The notes: generated from the letters alone by a model not told the origin. Counted from the first letter of the stretch, positions 17,487 through 26,639 are shown. The stretch is 64,000 nt of DNA from Planococcus soli (GCF_016881065.1 NZ_WXYN01000022.1:209529-273528); one strand, 5' to 3'. Translations and numbers: made by a program.

Positions 17487-18914
17487 ATGTCTGCTGCCAA
17501 ACAACAGGGAGAAGTAAAATGGCGTGAATTGTTTATCGTTATAGCAATCGGTCTTGTTTTATGGTTTATACCGCCGCCTTCCGGACTTGAAGCCGAAGCG
17601 TGGCAATTGTTCAGTATTTTTGTCGCAACCATCGTGAGTCTGGTGATCAAACCGGTTCCGATGGGCAGCACCGCTATATTTGCCTTGACAGTGATCGTTT
17701 TGACAAATACGTTGACGCTCGAAGAATCGCTCAGCGGTTTTCAGAATACGACCATTTGGTTGATCGTCATTGCTTTCTTCATTTCGCGTGGATTTATCAA
17801 AACAGGATTGGGGACGCGGATTGCTTACGTTTTTGTTCGGATGTTCGGAAAGAAAACACTGGGGCTGTCCTATTCGATGCTATTCAGTGACCTTGTGCTG
17901 GCTCCGGCCATGCCGTCAAATACTGCACGGGCAGGCGGAATCATTTTCCCGATCATCCGTTCACTGTCCGAAACCTATGATTCAAGAGTGGAAGACGGAA
18001 CCGAGCGGAGAGTCGGCGCGTTTCTGACCAAAGTGTCTTTCCAGGGAGATATGATTACATCAGCTATGTTTGTAACTGCGATGGCGGCCAATTCTTTAGC
18101 TGTCCAAATCGCCCAGGATATTACGGGAGTAACCATCACATGGGGCGGCTGGGCATTAGCGGCACTGGTACCGGGATTGATCAGCCTGATTCTAATTCCA
18201 TTAGTGATTTACAAGCTTTACCCGCCTGAATTGAAAGAAACGCCAGAAGCTACTGCCATAGCAACACAAAAACTCAAAGAGATGGGACCATTGAAGCGCG
18301 AAGAAAAATACATGATCGGTGTATTCGTTCTTTTGCTTGTTCTTTGGATTTTTGGAGAGAACTTTGGAATCAGTGCCACTACCAGTGCTTTTGTGGGCTT
18401 GAGTGTTTTGTTGCTGACACAAGTGTTAACCTGGTCGGATATTAAGAAAGAAGAAGGCGCATGGGATACATTGGTATGGTTTGCTGTGCTGGTAATGATG
18501 GCAACTTACTTAAATGTTCTGGGCATGATTCCGTGGTTTAGCGGACTGATGCAGGATTCCGTAAACCAGTTGTCATGGATGCCGACTTTGATCATTTTGG
18601 CGATTGTTTATTTTTACTCGCACTACTTTTTCGCCAGCAATACGGCACACGTCAGTGCCATGTACGCAGCTTTCCTGTCGGTAATTGTAGCAGCAGGAGC
18701 CCCGCCGTTATTGTCGGCGCTCATTTTGGCTTTTTTCAGCAACTTGTTCGGGTGTTTAACGCATTACGGTGCCGGTCCAGCCCCCGTCTTTTTTGGAAGC
18801 GGCTATGTCAGCCAGCAGAAATGGTGGCAATTGGGCTTTATCATTTCACTGATCCATATCGTAGTTTGGATGGGTGCAGGCGGATTATGGTGGAAACTAT
18901 TGGGTCTCTGGTAG
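17487..18914 (+). CDS. DASS-family (SLC13-like) dicarboxylate/citrate transporter
   Basis: A 475-residue polytopic membrane protein with about 12 hydrophobic segments. PPPSGLEAEAWQLFSIFVAT near the N-terminus and APAMPSNTARAGGIIFPIIR are signatures of the bacterial CitT / 2-oxoglutarate-malate translocator branch; the SNT motif contacts carboxylate and cation. The second half contains a related segment, FFASNTAHVSAMYAAFL. The ATG at 17487 follows TAAGGAGAG; the frame is open further upstream without a ribosome binding site. It should exchange or co-transport di- or tricarboxylates. No sensor kinase is adjacent. Confidence 0.87.
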   Translation: MSAAKQQGEVKWRELFIVIAIGLVLWFIPPPSGLEAEAWQLFSIFVATIVSLVIKPVPMGSTAIFALTVIVLTNTLTLEESLSGFQNTTIWLIVIAFFISRGFIKTGLGTRIAYVFVRMFGKKTLGLSYSMLFSDLVLAPAMPSNTARAGGIIFPIIRSLSETYDSRVEDGTERRVGAFLTKVSFQGDMITSAMFVTAMAANSLAVQIAQDITGVTITWGGWALAALVPGLISLILIPLVIYKLYPPELKETPEATAIATQKLKEMGPLKREEKYMIGVFVLLLVLWIFGENFGISATTSAFVGLSVLLLTQVLTWSDIKKEEGAWDTLVWFAVLVMMATYLNVLGMIPWFSGLMQDSVNQLSWMPTLIILAIVYFYSHYFFASNTAHVSAMYAAFLSVIVAAGAPPLLSALILAFFSNLFGCLTHYGAGPAPVFFGSGYVSQQKWWQLGFIISLIHIVVWMGAGGLWWKLLGLW

Positions 18915-18957
18915 ATCGACTGCAGAAAACTAAAGAACACAAAGGAGCGTGCGGCAT

Positions 18958-19611
18958 ATGAAAGTGGCAATCATTGGAGCAAACGGAAAAGTAGGCAGCA
19001 AATTAGGACGCATCTTGGTCGATAGAGGAGATGAGCCAGTAGGTTTTATTCGCAAAGCTGAACAAGCCGGGCAATTGGAGGCACAAGGCATTCAAACCGT
19101 CTTAGCTGATCTCATCGAGACATCTGCCGAGGATTTTTCACGGCTTCTAAAATCTTGCGACGCCGTTGTATTTTCAGCCGGCGCCGGTGGAGCAGGAGAA
19201 GAGCTGACCACTGCCATTGATGGCGCAGGACTGGTGAAAATTGCAAAAGCTGCCGAATTGGCAGGAGTCAGCCGCTTTTTGCTGGTATCGGCTTTTCCTG
19301 ATGCGGGCCGCGATAAAGAACCAGCAGCCAGCTTCGAACATTACATGAAAATTAAACGTCAGTCCGAAGTTGACTTGGTGAAAACCGGATTGGATTGGAC
19401 GATTTTGCGGCCGGGAACTTTGACGGACCAAGCGGGCACCGGCACTGTGAACTTGGGATATACTTTAATGTACGATACCATTTCCCGTGAAGATGTAGCT
19501 GCTGTGCTGGCTGAATTGCTCCAATATCCCGAAACTGCAGGCCAGATATTGGAAGTGGTTCGGGGACAAGAAGCAATCGGCTTAGCTGTGAAAACAAAAG
19601 CAGGAAAATAA
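18958..19611 (+). CDS. NAD(P)-binding SDR-like protein (YhfK/YwnB type)
   Basis: A 217-residue atypical SDR with an NmrA-like Rossmann fold. It opens MKVAIIGANGKVGSKLGRIL (GxxGxxG), then SCDAVVFSAGAG and the Tyr-x-x-x-Lys pair in FEHYMKIKRQSEVDLVKTGL. LDWTILRPGTLTD is the conserved C-terminal substrate-side segment. Length matches B. subtilis YhfK. The ATG at 18958 lies 10 nt after AAGGAG; an in-frame GTG three codons earlier overlaps that site. The reaction is unknown. It follows the DASS transporter by 43 nt and may be co-transcribed. Confidence 0.83.
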   Translation: MKVAIIGANGKVGSKLGRILVDRGDEPVGFIRKAEQAGQLEAQGIQTVLADLIETSAEDFSRLLKSCDAVVFSAGAGGAGEELTTAIDGAGLVKIAKAAELAGVSRFLLVSAFPDAGRDKEPAASFEHYMKIKRQSEVDLVKTGLDWTILRPGTLTDQAGTGTVNLGYTLMYDTISREDVAAVLAELLQYPETAGQILEVVRGQEAIGLAVKTKAGK

Positions 19612-19750
19612 CTGTGAAAATACTTTCCTTAGCTAAAATCGCTGCAACCTTTTCCAGTTATACAGCGTTCTATTCTAGTTGAACAAAAAAATTTTTTTAT
19701 CAAAAAAAGCATATGCAATTATTTTACTAGGGAAAGCGGGATTAACAGAC

Positions 19751-20578
19751 ATGGATTGGTTTGATTTACTCAAGGCATTAATTTTAGGGTTTGTGGAAGG
19801 CATGACCGAGTTTGCGCCGGTTTCCTCCACCGGCCATTTGATCATCGTCGATGATATGTGGTTGAAGTCACAGGAGTTTTTGGGGAAATACCCAGCAAAC
19901 ACATTTAAAATCGTCATTCAGCTGGGATCGATCCTGGCAGTTGTCGTAGTATTTTGGAAAAGGCTGTTCAGTTTGGTTGGCTTGTATAAAATTGAGGGAC
20001 AGCAGGCAAACTCGAGCTTCAATCTTTTGCACGTCATCATCGGCATGCTGCCGGCAGTAGTTTTCGGATTTGCTTTTAAAGACTTGATCGACGACCATTT
20101 GTTCGGAGTAGAGACGGTCATCTATGCGCTGGTTGCCGGAGCAATCCTGATGATTGTTGCAGATAAGTTCGGACCGAAAAATCCGTCGGTCAATTCACTG
20201 GATGAAATTACATACATCCAGGCATTAAAAATTGGACTTGTCCAATGCCTGTCGCTATGGCCAGGATTCTCCCGCTCAGGCGCAACGATATCGGGCGGCG
20301 TGCTGTTCGGTTTAAACCACCGGGTTGCAGCAGACTTCACCTTCATTATGGCAGTTCCGATTATGTTCGGTGCAAGCCTGGTATCGGTCTTGAAAAACTG
20401 GGATACCTTGTCGATGGACTATCTGTCTTTCTACATTGTCGGCTTTGTTTCAGCCTTTGTTTTCGCGTTAATTTCCATCCGTTTCTTCCTGAAACTTATT
20501 TCACGCATCAAACTGGTGCCATTTGCCATTTACCGATTGGTGTTGGCCGCTATACTAGCAGTCATAGTGTTTCTATAG
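19751..20578 (+). CDS. uppP: Undecaprenyl-diphosphatase
   Basis: A 275-residue BacA/UppP membrane phosphatase that recycles undecaprenyl pyrophosphate to the monophosphate carrier for peptidoglycan synthesis; overexpression gives bacitracin resistance in this family. The two catalytic motifs are FVEGMTEFAPVSSTGHLIIV and LWPGFSRSGATISGGVLFGL. About eight hydrophobic helices are visible. The ATG at 19751 gives the usual family length; the open frame extends 24 codons upstream into AT-rich sequence. The ribosome binding site (GGGAAAG region) is weak. Confidence 0.94.
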   Translation: MDWFDLLKALILGFVEGMTEFAPVSSTGHLIIVDDMWLKSQEFLGKYPANTFKIVIQLGSILAVVVVFWKRLFSLVGLYKIEGQQANSSFNLLHVIIGMLPAVVFGFAFKDLIDDHLFGVETVIYALVAGAILMIVADKFGPKNPSVNSLDEITYIQALKIGLVQCLSLWPGFSRSGATISGGVLFGLNHRVAADFTFIMAVPIMFGASLVSVLKNWDTLSMDYLSFYIVGFVSAFVFALISIRFFLKLISRIKLVPFAIYRLVLAAILAVIVFL

Positions 20579-20584
20579 CAAACA

Positions 20585-20616
20585 AAAGGAGCTTCCCGTG
20601 AGGAAGCTCCTTTTTT
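20585..20616. terminator. Bidirectional terminator uppP / lysR
   Basis: AAAGGAGCTTCC / GGAAGCTCCTTT with a 5-nt loop is followed by T's; A's flank the other side. The two genes converge. Confidence 0.92.
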
Positions 20617-20619
20617 GCA

Positions 20620-21501
20620 TCAAACCTTCGGCAATTTCTCCACCAATGCTATGAATTCGCGCGAAACGTAGGGGACGTACCGGTTTTTCGCCATGATGAT
20701 GCCGAGTCTCCATGGAAAGGTATTCGTTAGTGAAATCATTTTAAAAGGGCCATCCTTAACGCGGTCGCAAATCAGCTTTGGCATAAGCGTGACACCTAAA
20801 TTTTTCTCCACCATACCGACGATAAAGTCCCATTGCGAACTTTCATAGGCGATTTTTGGAGTGAACCCTTCACTGATGCAGAATTCGACCGTTCGGCTGT
20901 TCAATGTAAACTCCTTGCTAAGGAGCAGAAAAGGGTCGTCTTTAAATTGAATCAAATCAATCAAGTCATGATGGGCAAGGGAATGTGATTCGTGGACCAG
21001 CAACTTGATTTCCTGGTCGACAAACGGGACGACATCGTATTTTTCCTTGTCGACTGGCAGCATAACGAACCCCAAATCGACTTCACCTTCATATACTTTT
21101 CTTTCGACTGTTTTGGCGCCATCCTCTGCCAGCATGATTGTCACATCCGGATAGGAGCGCTGAAATTCAGCGATGATGGTTGGAAAAAACAGGGTGCTGA
21201 TCACAGGCGGCAGTCCGATTTTTATTTTTCCTTTTTTCAAGTTCATGATGTCGTACAGCGAGGCAGATAAATCGTCAAGGCTATGGATAATTTTCTGGGC
21301 TTGCTCATATACTACTTCGCCAGCGTCAGTCAAACTGATTTGGCGGGCAGAGCGGTCCAGCAGCACCACATCCATTTCATCTTCCAAATTCTTGACCATT
21401 TTGCTTAATGTGGGTTGTGTCACATGAAGAGCATGGGCGGCTTTTGTGAAACTTTGATGCTTGGCAACTTCTACAAAATAAGTCAATTGGCGAATATCCA
21501 T
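20620..21501 (-). CDS. LysR-family regulator of the 3-hydroxybutyrate operon (inferred)
   Basis: A 293-residue LTTR. The N-terminal winged HTH is FVEVAKHQSFTKAAHALHVT followed by QPTLSKMVKNLEDEMDVVLL. The periplasmic-binding-protein-like effector domain covers about residues 90-293 (KIKIGLPPVISTLFFPTIIA). The ATG follows AAGGAG. It is divergent from a GntP-type permease and a 3-hydroxybutyrate dehydrogenase gene, the classic LTTR arrangement, so it probably activates them in response to the substrate or a product. The effector itself cannot be read from the sequence. Confidence 0.9.
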   Translation of the reverse strand: MDIRQLTYFVEVAKHQSFTKAAHALHVTQPTLSKMVKNLEDEMDVVLLDRSARQISLTDAGEVVYEQAQKIIHSLDDLSASLYDIMNLKKGKIKIGLPPVISTLFFPTIIAEFQRSYPDVTIMLAEDGAKTVERKVYEGEVDLGFVMLPVDKEKYDVVPFVDQEIKLLVHESHSLAHHDLIDLIQFKDDPFLLLSKEFTLNSRTVEFCISEGFTPKIAYESSQWDFIVGMVEKNLGVTLMPKLICDRVKDGPFKMISLTNTFPWRLGIIMAKNRYVPYVSREFIALVEKLPKV

Positions 21502-21517
21502 ATCATTCTCCTTACTT

Positions 21518-21545
21518 ATAACTAATTGTTATAGAACTTATAGTT
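21518..21545. promoter_or_regulatory. Candidate LysR-type binding sites
   Basis: ATAACTAATTGTTAT (21518-21532, 5-bp arms) and AACTTATAGTT (21535-21545) lie side by side just upstream of lysR. The first fits the T-N11-A rule for LTTR sites; paired sites are usual for this family. Confidence 0.5.
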
Positions 21546-21631
21546 ATTATTCATTTTACCTATCAATCTTGTAGTTGTACACTAATGAAAGCAACAGAAG
21601 ATCTAAATATTTAGATAATTATTAGGCTTTA

Positions 21632-21645
21632 AGTAAGCGGTTACA
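21632..21645 (+). promoter_or_regulatory. cre site before GntP-type permease gene
   Basis: AGTAAGCGGTTACA matches the CcpA cre consensus at 13 of 14 positions (first base A instead of T). It ends 17 bp before the start codon, so CcpA bound here would block transcription or translation initiation of the permease. Confidence 0.6.
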
Positions 21646-21662
21646 AAAAAGGGGGATTTTAC

Positions 21663-22982
21663 ATGTTAAGTATGATTGGAATGGTTGGGGGACTTGTCCT
21701 GCTCATTGTTTTGACGATGAAAGGCATGAACTTATTGATTGCAGGTCCGTTATCGGCATTGTTTGTAGCGGTTTTCAGTGGAATTCCATTGTTTCCGCAA
21801 CTGGTAGGAGAAGGGGAAGCGAATTTACTGACGAATTATATGACCAGTTTTTCTGGATTTATCACATCGTGGTTCCCGATGTTCCTGCTTGGAGCAATAT
21901 TTGGTAAAGTAATGGAAGACAGCGGAGCTGCTGACAGCGTATCGAGATGGCTGGTTGGCAAGTTCGGTTTATCCAAAGCAGTGTTGGCAATTGTCATTGC
22001 CTGTGCGGTATTGACGTACGGCGGCGTTAGTTTGTTCGTTGTTGCATTCTCAGTTTTCCCGATGGCTCTTAGCTTGTTCAAACAGGCAGATCTGCCGCGT
22101 CGGTTTATCCCAGCTGCTTTGGCATTGGGTTCGGTAACATTCACCATGACTTCTGCTGGTTCACCGGAAATCCAAAACTGGATTCCGATTGAGTATTTGA
22201 ACACGACTCCCTATGCAGGGTGGGAAGTAAGCATCCTGGTGGCTGTCTTTATGGCCGTCTTCGGCTACTGGTGGTTAAAGCGTATGATTCAAAAAGCTGT
22301 CAATAAAGGAGAGCGCTTCGAAGCGCGTTCCACGGATCCTATTGTAGAAAATCGCGATCTGCCAAATCCGATTATGGGCTTGATTCCTTTGCTTGTAGTT
22401 CTCGTCATTTCATTTATTTTCCATGATTCGTTAATGACGTCTGCACTGATCATTGCCTTATTGGGTGGTGTCATCACAACTTATTTATTGAACCGCAAGT
22501 ACTTCCTGAATGTCGGCAAAGCGTTGTCAGAAGGAACGATTGGTGCATTGATTGCGATCGGCAATACGGCAGCAGTAGTTGGCTTTGGGGGAGTTGCTAA
22601 AGCCGCACCAGCTTTCCAGACAGCTGTTGATGCCATGACCAACATTCCGGGAAGCCCGCTCATTGGCGGCGCTATCGCGGTCAGTGTCATTGCCGGCATC
22701 ACCGGCTCTTCTTCTGGCGGACAGGCCATTGCCTTGCCATTGCTGGCACCGTATTATTTGGATCTGGGTGTAAATGCTGAAGCGTTGCACCGGACGATTT
22801 CAATCTCCTCAGGAGCTTTGGATTCGTTGCCGCATAATGGCTATGTAGTTACCACTATTCAAGGAATTTGTGGTGAAACACATAAAGCCGCATATGGAGC
22901 TGTAGGGGCAGTTACGGTCATCGTACCACTGATTGGGACCGTAATCGCAATCATTTTATTTTCATTAGGACTTGGCATTTAA
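21663..22982 (+). CDS. GntP-family permease, probable 3-hydroxybutyrate uptake
   Basis: A 439-residue membrane protein with about 12 hydrophobic helices of the GntP/CitMHS superfamily. Recognisable stretches are GAIFGKVMEDSGAADSVSRW and GITGSSSGGQAIALPLLAPY, both conserved in GntP proteins. The ATG follows GGGGGATTTTAC. It is followed, after 22 nt, by a 3-hydroxybutyrate dehydrogenase gene, so its cargo is most likely D-3-hydroxybutyrate; GntP-type proteins otherwise carry gluconate or similar hydroxy acids. A cre site precedes it, and a LysR gene is divergent. Confidence 0.85.
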   Translation: MLSMIGMVGGLVLLIVLTMKGMNLLIAGPLSALFVAVFSGIPLFPQLVGEGEANLLTNYMTSFSGFITSWFPMFLLGAIFGKVMEDSGAADSVSRWLVGKFGLSKAVLAIVIACAVLTYGGVSLFVVAFSVFPMALSLFKQADLPRRFIPAALALGSVTFTMTSAGSPEIQNWIPIEYLNTTPYAGWEVSILVAVFMAVFGYWWLKRMIQKAVNKGERFEARSTDPIVENRDLPNPIMGLIPLLVVLVISFIFHDSLMTSALIIALLGGVITTYLLNRKYFLNVGKALSEGTIGALIAIGNTAAVVGFGGVAKAAPAFQTAVDAMTNIPGSPLIGGAIAVSVIAGITGSSSGGQAIALPLLAPYYLDLGVNAEALHRTISISSGALDSLPHNGYVVTTIQGICGETHKAAYGAVGAVTVIVPLIGTVIAIILFSLGLGI

Positions 22983-23004
22983 TGAAACTGGGAGGAAAAA
23001 TACT

Positions 23005-23781
23005 ATGGTAGAAAATAAAGTCGTCTTAATAACAGGCGCCGCCAGCGGAATCGGCTATGAAATCAGTTCCGATTTTGCAGAAGCTGGCGCGAAGATTGTA
23101 TTGACAGATATCAATGAAGAAGCGGTGAAGGCAGCTGCAGATACTCTAACGTCCAAGGGCTTTGACTGTATCGGCATTAAATGCGATGTGACAAGTGAAG
23201 AAGATATCAAAAATGCCATAGAACAGACAACTGCCCATTATGGATCGCTTGATGTGCTGATAAATAATGCGGGATTGCAGTTCATTGCACCGCTCGAGGA
23301 ATTTCCGACTGAAAAGTATGAGTTATTGATTCGGATCATGTTGATTGCGCCGTTTATTGCGACCAAGCACGCATTCCCGATTATGAAAAAACAAGGATCA
23401 GGACGCATTATCAACATGGCGTCCATCAATGGACTGGTTGGGTTTGCCGGGAAAGCCGCTTACAACAGCGCAAAACACGGCGTCATCGGTTTGACCAAAG
23501 TAGCCGCACTTGAAGGCGCGGAGCATGGCATTACCGTCAACGCTATGTGCCCGGGCTATGTGGATACGCCGCTGGTCCAAAATCAGATGAATGATTTGGC
23601 AAAGACCCGCAATGTGCCGATCGAAAAAGTTTTTGAAGAAGTGCTGTATCCGTTGATTCCCCAAAAGCGTCTTTTGGCGGTAAAAGAAATTTCGGATTAT
23701 ACGATGTTTTTAGCAAGTGATAAAGCATCCGGTGTAACAGGGCAAGCCGTCGTTTTGGACGGCGGCTACACAGCTCAATAA
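23005..23781 (+). CDS. 3-hydroxybutyrate dehydrogenase
   Basis: A 258-residue SDR that oxidises D-3-hydroxybutyrate to acetoacetate with NAD. The cofactor motif is LITGAASGIGYEISSDFAEA. The NNAG motif runs into Gln in INNAGLQFIAPLEEFP, which the family uses to bind the carboxylate. The catalytic Ser and Tyr-Lys are in NMASINGLVG and AAYNSAKHGVIGLTK. TPLVQNQMNDLAK is the substrate lid of HBDH enzymes. The ATG at 23005 follows GGGAGG. It forms an operon with the preceding permease and ends at a terminator. Confidence 0.93.
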   Translation: MVENKVVLITGAASGIGYEISSDFAEAGAKIVLTDINEEAVKAAADTLTSKGFDCIGIKCDVTSEEDIKNAIEQTTAHYGSLDVLINNAGLQFIAPLEEFPTEKYELLIRIMLIAPFIATKHAFPIMKKQGSGRIINMASINGLVGFAGKAAYNSAKHGVIGLTKVAALEGAEHGITVNAMCPGYVDTPLVQNQMNDLAKTRNVPIEKVFEEVLYPLIPQKRLLAVKEISDYTMFLASDKASGVTGQAVVLDGGYTAQ

Positions 23782-23794
23782 AAATGCTCAAATA

Positions 23795-23827
23795 AACCCG
23801 TCCAGCGTTTGCGCTGGACGGGTTTTG
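23795..23827. terminator. Terminator of 3-hydroxybutyrate operon
   Basis: AACCCGTCCAGCG / CGCTGGACGGGTT with a short loop and TTTT. It sits between convergent genes and may act both ways. Confidence 0.9.
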
Positions 23828-23857
23828 TGCATGAATTCTTGTTTTTTCGAAGAAAAT

Positions 23858-24631
23858 CTATTCCAGAAAATTTTCAGCAATTCCAAGAAAGAGGTAGGGC
23901 TGTTCGACATTGGGGGCGTGTCCGGAGCGCCTGAATTCCATAAAGGTGGCGTCCGGTATGAAGACAGCTGTTTCGCGTCCTTTTTCAGGGGGATTCAAGC
24001 CGTCAAATGTCCCGCTGATTACTAAGGTTTCAGCAGTAATCTTCGCGAGCTGTTGGCGAAAGTCGAATTTTTCCAAAGCATCTGCCGCGATGCCTTGCTC
24101 TTTCATGTTCAATTGCCGTCTATTTTGAGCCGTTTGGCTGAGCCATTCATCGACCCGATTTTGGTTATGGTAAATATAACTGGAAGATGCACTGAATTTG
24201 TCGATCAGGCTCAACCCATCAAACTTGTTAGCGTAGCGGTCAAAAAGCTCGGCCATGGATGATTGTTCGCCGTATGATTTCGTAGCGACCAGTATCAGCT
24301 TTTTGACTTTTTCGGCATTCTGGATTGCAACGCCTTGTGCGATATAGCTGCCCATGGATACGCCGAGCACATCGACGGCCTCTATTTTCAGATGGGAAAG
24401 GAGTGCGATGGCATCTTCTATATGGTCTTGCAATGTGTACTGCTCGAGGCGGCTGGAATTGCCATGGCCGCGTGAATCCAGTGCAATAACACGGCGCTCT
24501 TTTTTGAAGAAATCGATCTCCCGATAAAACATTGCTGAACTGCTGGTCAATCCATGGAGCAGGAGAAGCGGACGTCCTTCACCAATATCTTCGTAAAATA
24601 ATTCGATCTCCCGGTGTTTGAAAATGGGCAT
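23858..24631 (-). CDS. Alpha/beta hydrolase
   Basis: A 257-residue alpha/beta-fold hydrolase. The oxyanion motif is LLLLHGLTSSSAMF, the nucleophile elbow is VLGVSMGSYIAQG (Ser), the acid is in VISGTFDGLNPPEKG (Asp) and the base is in RRSGHAPNVEQPYLF (His). The strand ALDSRGHGNS is the usual DxRGxGxS segment. The ATG follows AAAGGAG. Esterase, lactonase or C-C hydrolase activity is possible; the sequence does not decide between them. It is a lone gene, convergent with the 3-hydroxybutyrate operon. Confidence 0.86.
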   Translation of the reverse strand: MPIFKHREIELFYEDIGEGRPLLLLHGLTSSSAMFYREIDFFKKERRVIALDSRGHGNSSRLEQYTLQDHIEDAIALLSHLKIEAVDVLGVSMGSYIAQGVAIQNAEKVKKLILVATKSYGEQSSMAELFDRYANKFDGLSLIDKFSASSSYIYHNQNRVDEWLSQTAQNRRQLNMKEQGIAADALEKFDFRQQLAKITAETLVISGTFDGLNPPEKGRETAVFIPDATFMEFRRSGHAPNVEQPYLFLGIAENFLE

Positions 24632-24717
24632 TGTAATTCTCCTTTTTTAGTAATCTGATTAATGCTTTCTTATTTGTCATACCCTGTGGCTATGAGATTA
24701 TAGCTTTTTGGACAAAT

Positions 24718-24743
24718 TAAAAAGCACAACGGAGGGTTGTGCT
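24718..24743 (-). terminator. Terminator of TVP38-like gene
   Basis: AGCACAAC / GTTGTGCT with a 5-nt loop, followed by TTTTTAA on the minus strand. Confidence 0.82.
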
Positions 24744-24775
24744 AAAAATCAACTGCTGATGCTGCTCTTTGCAAA

Positions 24776-25327
24776 TCAATTGGATTGTGCTTTGGAATTA
24801 TGCCATTTTTCGATAAAACTGAAGATAGCTGCCAGGAGTATAAACATGCTGAGGGTGGTGTACCACGGAAATTCCGTAATAGCCTGGCCAAAAGCAGTAT
24901 AGAGGATGGCAGGGGCGATAAGACCCAGAGCAGAAATGATCATGTATTCTTTCAATGTTTTTGTCATCTCCATCAAGTACAGGGACAGCAAATGGAAATG
25001 GACAAACGGCATAATACGAAGAATCATCACTTGGAAAACCGACAGGGTGCGATCAGGAAAAATCTTGTCTTTCAGGCGAGCCATTTTGTCCTGGAATTTA
25101 GGGAATTTGTTAACCAGCAGATAGGATACCCAGCTCATTAAAGTCAGGCCGATAAATGACAAAAAGGCGCCTTCAAAAAATCCGAACAAGAAACCTCCGG
25201 CAACGCAAACTGCAATAACCGGCAGAAACAAAAGAGGGCGCACTAAGTGCAATAAAACAAAAAGAAATGGTGCCAGCCAACCGACGCTATCCATGAATGC
25301 TTCGAGGGATTGATCGAATTGCTCCAT
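24776..25327 (-). CDS. TVP38/TMEM64-family membrane protein
   Basis: A 183-residue DedA-superfamily (VTT domain) membrane protein. The core CVAGGFLFGFFEGAFLSFIG and the amphipathic loop ending in RIMPFVHFHLLSLYLMEMTK match the family pattern, where the RxxPxxxF segment lies in a re-entrant loop. Four to five further helices are visible. The ATG follows GGGAGG. DedA relatives are linked to lipid carrier recycling and membrane homeostasis; this protein's cargo is unknown. It is a single gene with its own terminator. Confidence 0.8.
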   Translation of the reverse strand: MEQFDQSLEAFMDSVGWLAPFLFVLLHLVRPLLFLPVIAVCVAGGFLFGFFEGAFLSFIGLTLMSWVSYLLVNKFPKFQDKMARLKDKIFPDRTLSVFQVMILRIMPFVHFHLLSLYLMEMTKTLKEYMIISALGLIAPAILYTAFGQAITEFPWYTTLSMFILLAAIFSFIEKWHNSKAQSN

Positions 25328-25538
25328 ACGATCCCGACCTCCCTAAATATGTTTGCTAATAAGGTAGGATAATCCAAAAATGTCGTAAAAGCAAGAAGGA
25401 TGAAGGTTTTTCGGATATTTAAGTTTAAATCCATCTATACCGGGAAAAAGAAGAGGTGGTTTTAAAACGAGAAAAGGGGAGAAGTCTCTTTTCAGCAGCT
25501 GATAAAAAGAGGTTATAACAAAATGAAAGGAAGAGATG

Positions 25539-26597
25539 ATGAAAAAAAGTTTAAAGATTGCTAGTGCATTTATTGGGATTGTAGTGGGAGCAGGCTTTGC
25601 TTCCGGACAAGAAATTCTGCAGTATTTCACAAGCTTTGGCTATTGGGGATTTGGTGCGGTGCTTGTCGCAACAGCATTGTTCGGTTATTTGGGAATGGTG
25701 CTCATGGGCCTTGGCAGCCGGATGCAAACCATTTCGCATGAAGATGCAGTGTATGCGATAAGTGGAAGGGTTTTAGGAAAGATAATCGATTACACCCTCA
25801 TATTGACTTTGTTTGGAATTCTGGTTGTCATGGTTGCTGGAGCAGGATCGATTTTCTCCCAGCAATTTGACCTGACGCCAGCATTTGGCCGAACCATCAT
25901 GATTATCCTCGTTATTCTTACGATCATGTTGAATGTTAAGAAAGTGATTACCATCATCAGCAGCATTACCCCGTTTTTGGTCTTGATGGTCGTTGGAATC
26001 ACTGTATACAGTTTAACAACGATGGATTCAAGTTTTGCGGAATTGGAGCCGGTGGCTAGGGAACAATTGTCATCGACACCTCACTGGCTATTATCCGCCA
26101 TCAATTACGTATCGCTCGCTATTGCGCTTGGTGCATCCATGTCCCTCGTCATGGGTGGTGCGGAGAAGGATGAAAAAATCGCAGCCCGCGGCGGTCTGAT
26201 CGGCGGACTTGGTTTCGGCTTTTTGATTCTCTTGAGCTATTTGGCGATATTCGCTAAAGTCGATGTTGTCGGCTCTTCGGATTTGCCGATGCTCGCACTT
26301 GCTGATAACATCTCCCCAATATTAGGTGTAATCATGGCAATTGTTATTTTTGCGATGATCTATAATACAGCGGTCAGCCTGCTGCTGTCGTTTTCAGCCC
26401 GGTTTGTAGAGATGGGGACAAGCCGCTTCCGCATTTTTGTCATCATTTCAGGAGCGGCAGCATTTCTCTTGAGCTTTCTTGGATTTACGGCGCTCGTCAA
26501 CTGGTTCTATCCGGTTGTCGGTTACCTTGGCCTCCTTTTGGTAGGTGCCTTGGTAGTTGCGGATATTCGCAAAACTGGAAAAACGGCAAAAAAATAA
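25539..26597 (+). CDS. YkvI-like membrane transporter
   Basis: A 352-residue polytopic membrane protein of the YkvI family, distantly related to amino-acid/branched-chain permeases of the APC superfamily. The opening helix IASAFIGIVVGAGFASGQEI, with the broken GAGFASGQE motif, is the family hallmark and resembles the unwound ion-binding helix 1 of LeuT-fold transporters. About ten helices are present. Two adjacent ATG codons (25536, 25539) follow GGAAGAG; the second has the better spacing. The substrate is unknown. Confidence 0.82.
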   Translation: MKKSLKIASAFIGIVVGAGFASGQEILQYFTSFGYWGFGAVLVATALFGYLGMVLMGLGSRMQTISHEDAVYAISGRVLGKIIDYTLILTLFGILVVMVAGAGSIFSQQFDLTPAFGRTIMIILVILTIMLNVKKVITIISSITPFLVLMVVGITVYSLTTMDSSFAELEPVAREQLSSTPHWLLSAINYVSLAIALGASMSLVMGGAEKDEKIAARGGLIGGLGFGFLILLSYLAIFAKVDVVGSSDLPMLALADNISPILGVIMAIVIFAMIYNTAVSLLLSFSARFVEMGTSRFRIFVIISGAAAFLLSFLGFTALVNWFYPVVGYLGLLLVGALVVADIRKTGKTAKK

Positions 26598-26603
26598 GTA
26601 TGG

Positions 26604-26639
26604 AAAACCAGCTGTCCTATAGAGGAAGCTGGTTTTTTT
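26604..26639 (+). terminator. Terminator of ykvI-like gene
   Basis: AACCAGCT...AGCTGGTT with an inner CC/GG pair, followed by seven T's. Confidence 0.9.
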
